This document shows, one piece after another, positions 62,612-64,000 of a stretch of DNA of 64,000 nt (within the stretch, counting starts at the first letter, position 1; every line of letters begins with the position of its first letter). This DNA is from Rhizobiales bacterium dw_265 (GTDB taxonomy: Bacteria; Pseudomonadota; Alphaproteobacteria; Micropepsales; Micropepsaceae). The notes under the pieces were generated by a model. It was not told the origin of the DNA and did no database searches. It saw only the letters and a list, made by a program, of their open reading frames with translations. The position numbers were made by a program, and so were the translations under genes. The stretch is from assembly GCA_018449595.1 (NCBI GenBank), contig JAAVUU010000003.1, forward strand, positions 496,001-560,000, written 5' to 3'.

Positions 62612-64000
62612 ATGTCAGTGATGGATATCCGCCCTTTCGCCTTGTCGAAGGCAGACCAGGCCAGGGAATTCCTGGGCGCCGATATTGTCTCGGATGCCTT
62701 TCTGCGCAACCGCATCAAGCACGTCTTTATCTATCCCGGCGGCACCATCGCGCCCATCCTCGATGCCATCGAGAACAAGTCGAAAATCGAGATCGTCTGC
62801 CTGCGCGCCGAGCAGGGCGCCGGCTATGCCGCGCTGGGCTATGCCCGCGTCACCGGCAGGCCGGCGGTGTTCATGGTCACCTCCGGTCCCGGCGTCACCA
62901 ATGCCGTCACGCCGATTGCCGATGCGTACTATGACAATATTCCGCTGGTGGTGATTACCGGCCAGGTCGGCACGGGCGACATGCGCGGCAATCTGCCCGT
63001 CAAGCAGCGCGGTTTCCAGGAAGTCGATACCGTGGACCTGATGAGGCCCATCACCAAGGCGGCCTTCCTGGTGAAGGATATCCGCGAACTGCCCAATGTC
63101 ATGGAAGCGGCCTTCTTCCTGGCGCGCTCAGGCCGCCAGGGTCCGGTGGTGGTGGACCTGCCGATGAATGTGCAGCGCGGCACTTGTGCCGGCTGCGATT
63201 TCTTTCCGGTCGAGATGCGCAGCGATGTCGCGCCCGCGCTGCCGAAAGACAAGATCGCCACCCTGGCGCGCTGGATCGGCGAGGCCCAGCGCCCGGTCAT
63301 CCTGGCCGGCGGCGGCATGATCGCATCCGGCGCGATGAAGGAACTGCGCGCCCTGGCCAACCGCCACAAAATTCCCGTCGCCATGAGCATGCCGGGCATG
63401 GGCGCCTATCCGTCGGACGCGCCGCTGTCGCTGGGGCTGTGCGGCTATGCCGGCAGCCAGTGGGCCAACATGGCGATGTACAAATCCGACTTGCTGATCG
63501 GCATCGGCACCACCTTCCATCTGCGCCAGACCGGCAGCCTGCCGGAGCGCACGGTGGAGCAGGGGCGCGTCGCCCGCATCGACCTGGACGGCAACGAGTT
63601 GCGCCACAGCCGCGTGCCGCTGGACCTGGACATTCAGGCCGACGCCAAAAGCGCCTTGGTGGCGCTGGCGAAAACGCTGGACGCGCCCGCGAAACGCACG
63701 GCCTGGCGCAAGACGATTGCCGGCTGGAAAAGCCAATATGCGCTGATGACGGGCAAACCATCGAAACTGTCCAAGCCGCAGGAGATCATCATCGCCGCCA
63801 ATCAGGCGGTGCGCGGCGCCGCCATCGTCACCACCGGCGTCGGCCAGCACCAATGCTGGGTGCCGCGTCATTTCGATTTCAACAATCCCAGCCGCATGCT
63901 GCTGACCTCGTCGGGGCATGGCACCATGGGCTTTGACCTGCCCGCCGCCATCGGCGCGAAAGTCGCGTCTCCCGACAGGCCGGTGATCTGTTTTGTCGGC
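62612..64000 (+). CDS. Thiamine-diphosphate enzyme, acetolactate-synthase-like (5' part)
   Basis: An incomplete gene of at least 463 codons running off the right edge. From the ATG at 62612 (MSVMDIRPFALSK; the second ATG is at 62621) it has the PYR domain with VFIYPGGTIAPILDAI, catalytic Glu67 in LRAEQGAGYAALGYARVTG and FMVTSGPGVTNAVTPIADA. The central domain has RPVILAGGGMIASGAM, and the PP domain begins with TTGVGQHQCWVPRHFDF and SSGHGTMGFDLPAAIGA. Family members do carboligation or decarboxylation of 2-keto acids. No small regulatory subunit is visible. Near pseBC and a flagellin transferase, it could instead build a branched or extended sugar, as YerE does. It is divergent from the FlmG-like gene. 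Confidence 0.85.
   Translation, partial: MSVMDIRPFALSKADQAREFLGADIVSDAFLRNRIKHVFIYPGGTIAPILDAIENKSKIEIVCLRAEQGAGYAALGYARVTGRPAVFMVTSGPGVTNAVTPIADAYYDNIPLVVITGQVGTGDMRGNLPVKQRGFQEVDTVDLMRPITKAAFLVKDIRELPNVMEAAFFLARSGRQGPVVVDLPMNVQRGTCAGCDFFPVEMRSDVAPALPKDKIATLARWIGEAQRPVILAGGGMIASGAMKELRALANRHKIPVAMSMPGMGAYPSDAPLSLGLCGYAGSQWANMAMYKSDLLIGIGTTFHLRQTGSLPERTVEQGRVARIDLDGNELRHSRVPLDLDIQADAKSALVALAKTLDAPAKRTAWRKTIAGWKSQYALMTGKPSKLSKPQEIIIAANQAVRGAAIVTTGVGQHQCWVPRHFDFNNPSRMLLTSSGHGTMGFDLPAAIGAKVASPDRPVICFVG

Noticed and set aside
1-64000. CRISPR array, rRNA genes, insertion sequences or prophage genes
   Set aside because: No regularly spaced repeats, rRNA sequence, transposase or phage structural genes were seen. 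The only tandem repeat is the coding 15-bp one in the SLBB gene.

Overview
The window looks like a chromosomal segment of a GC-rich Alphaproteobacterium. Pointers are a queA-tgt pair beside a tRNA gene, a short-form glucose-6-phosphate isomerase, a YjbH/SLBB export module, and a Caulobacter-like pair of pseB/pseC genes with a TPR-type flagellin glycosyltransferase. No species can be named. Almost everything apart from queA, tgt, the tRNA and a cyclophilin fragment makes, exports or attaches surface sugars.

Layout. 1-5.8 kb: end of a peptidyl-prolyl isomerase gene, pgi, manC, a WbpE-like sugar aminotransferase, and a convergent WbaP-like priming transferase. 6.0-8.3 kb: queA, tgt and tRNA-Lys(UUU). 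8.3-32.7 kb: a visibly more A+T-rich accessory block with one gene (GT9) whose 3' end runs antisense into the tRNA, then a GT4, a Wzx flippase, methyltransferases, SDR enzymes, three GT2 genes and a GT61 gene. It also carries rfbF-rfbG-rfbH plus a reductase and an RfbE-type 2-epimerase (CDP-paratose/CDP-tyvelose synthesis), a Wzz-like protein, a Wzy-like polymerase, an AGE-family isomerase, gmhB, a heptosyltransferase, hldD and hldE. 32.9-43.5 kb: export module with YjbH-like, a giant SLBB protein, a YjbE/GfcA-like Thr-rich small protein, a YjbF/GfcB-like lipoprotein, galU, a TPR-SPOR protein and a Wzi-like protein. 43.5-53.3 kb: galE, a DUF2914 membrane protein, cysD-cysNC, a class I aminotransferase, a HAD phosphatase, UDP-glucuronate epimerase and ugd. 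53.4-55.6 kb: a two-gene ABC transporter. 55.7-64 kb: pseB, pseC, a GH57-like protein, an aldo/keto reductase, a FlmG-like TPR glycosyltransferase, and the start of an acetolactate-synthase-like ThDP enzyme cut by the window edge.

How it fits together. The central genes can supply GDP-mannose, UDP-galactose, UDP-glucuronate and UDP-galacturonate, ADP-heptose and a CDP-3,6-dideoxyhexose. A Wzx/Wzy-type assembly line and a Yjb/Gfc-type outer-membrane export apparatus with Wzi would polymerise and display the product. The right-hand end looks like a separate flagellin-glycosylation locus.

Points most worth a second look: CDP-tyvelose synthesis without its usual E3 reductase gene; an AGE-family isomerase sitting where gmhA would be expected; the reorganised Yjb/Gfc module; 8-base G/C runs in three surface-sugar genes; and the atypical enzyme set next to pseBC.
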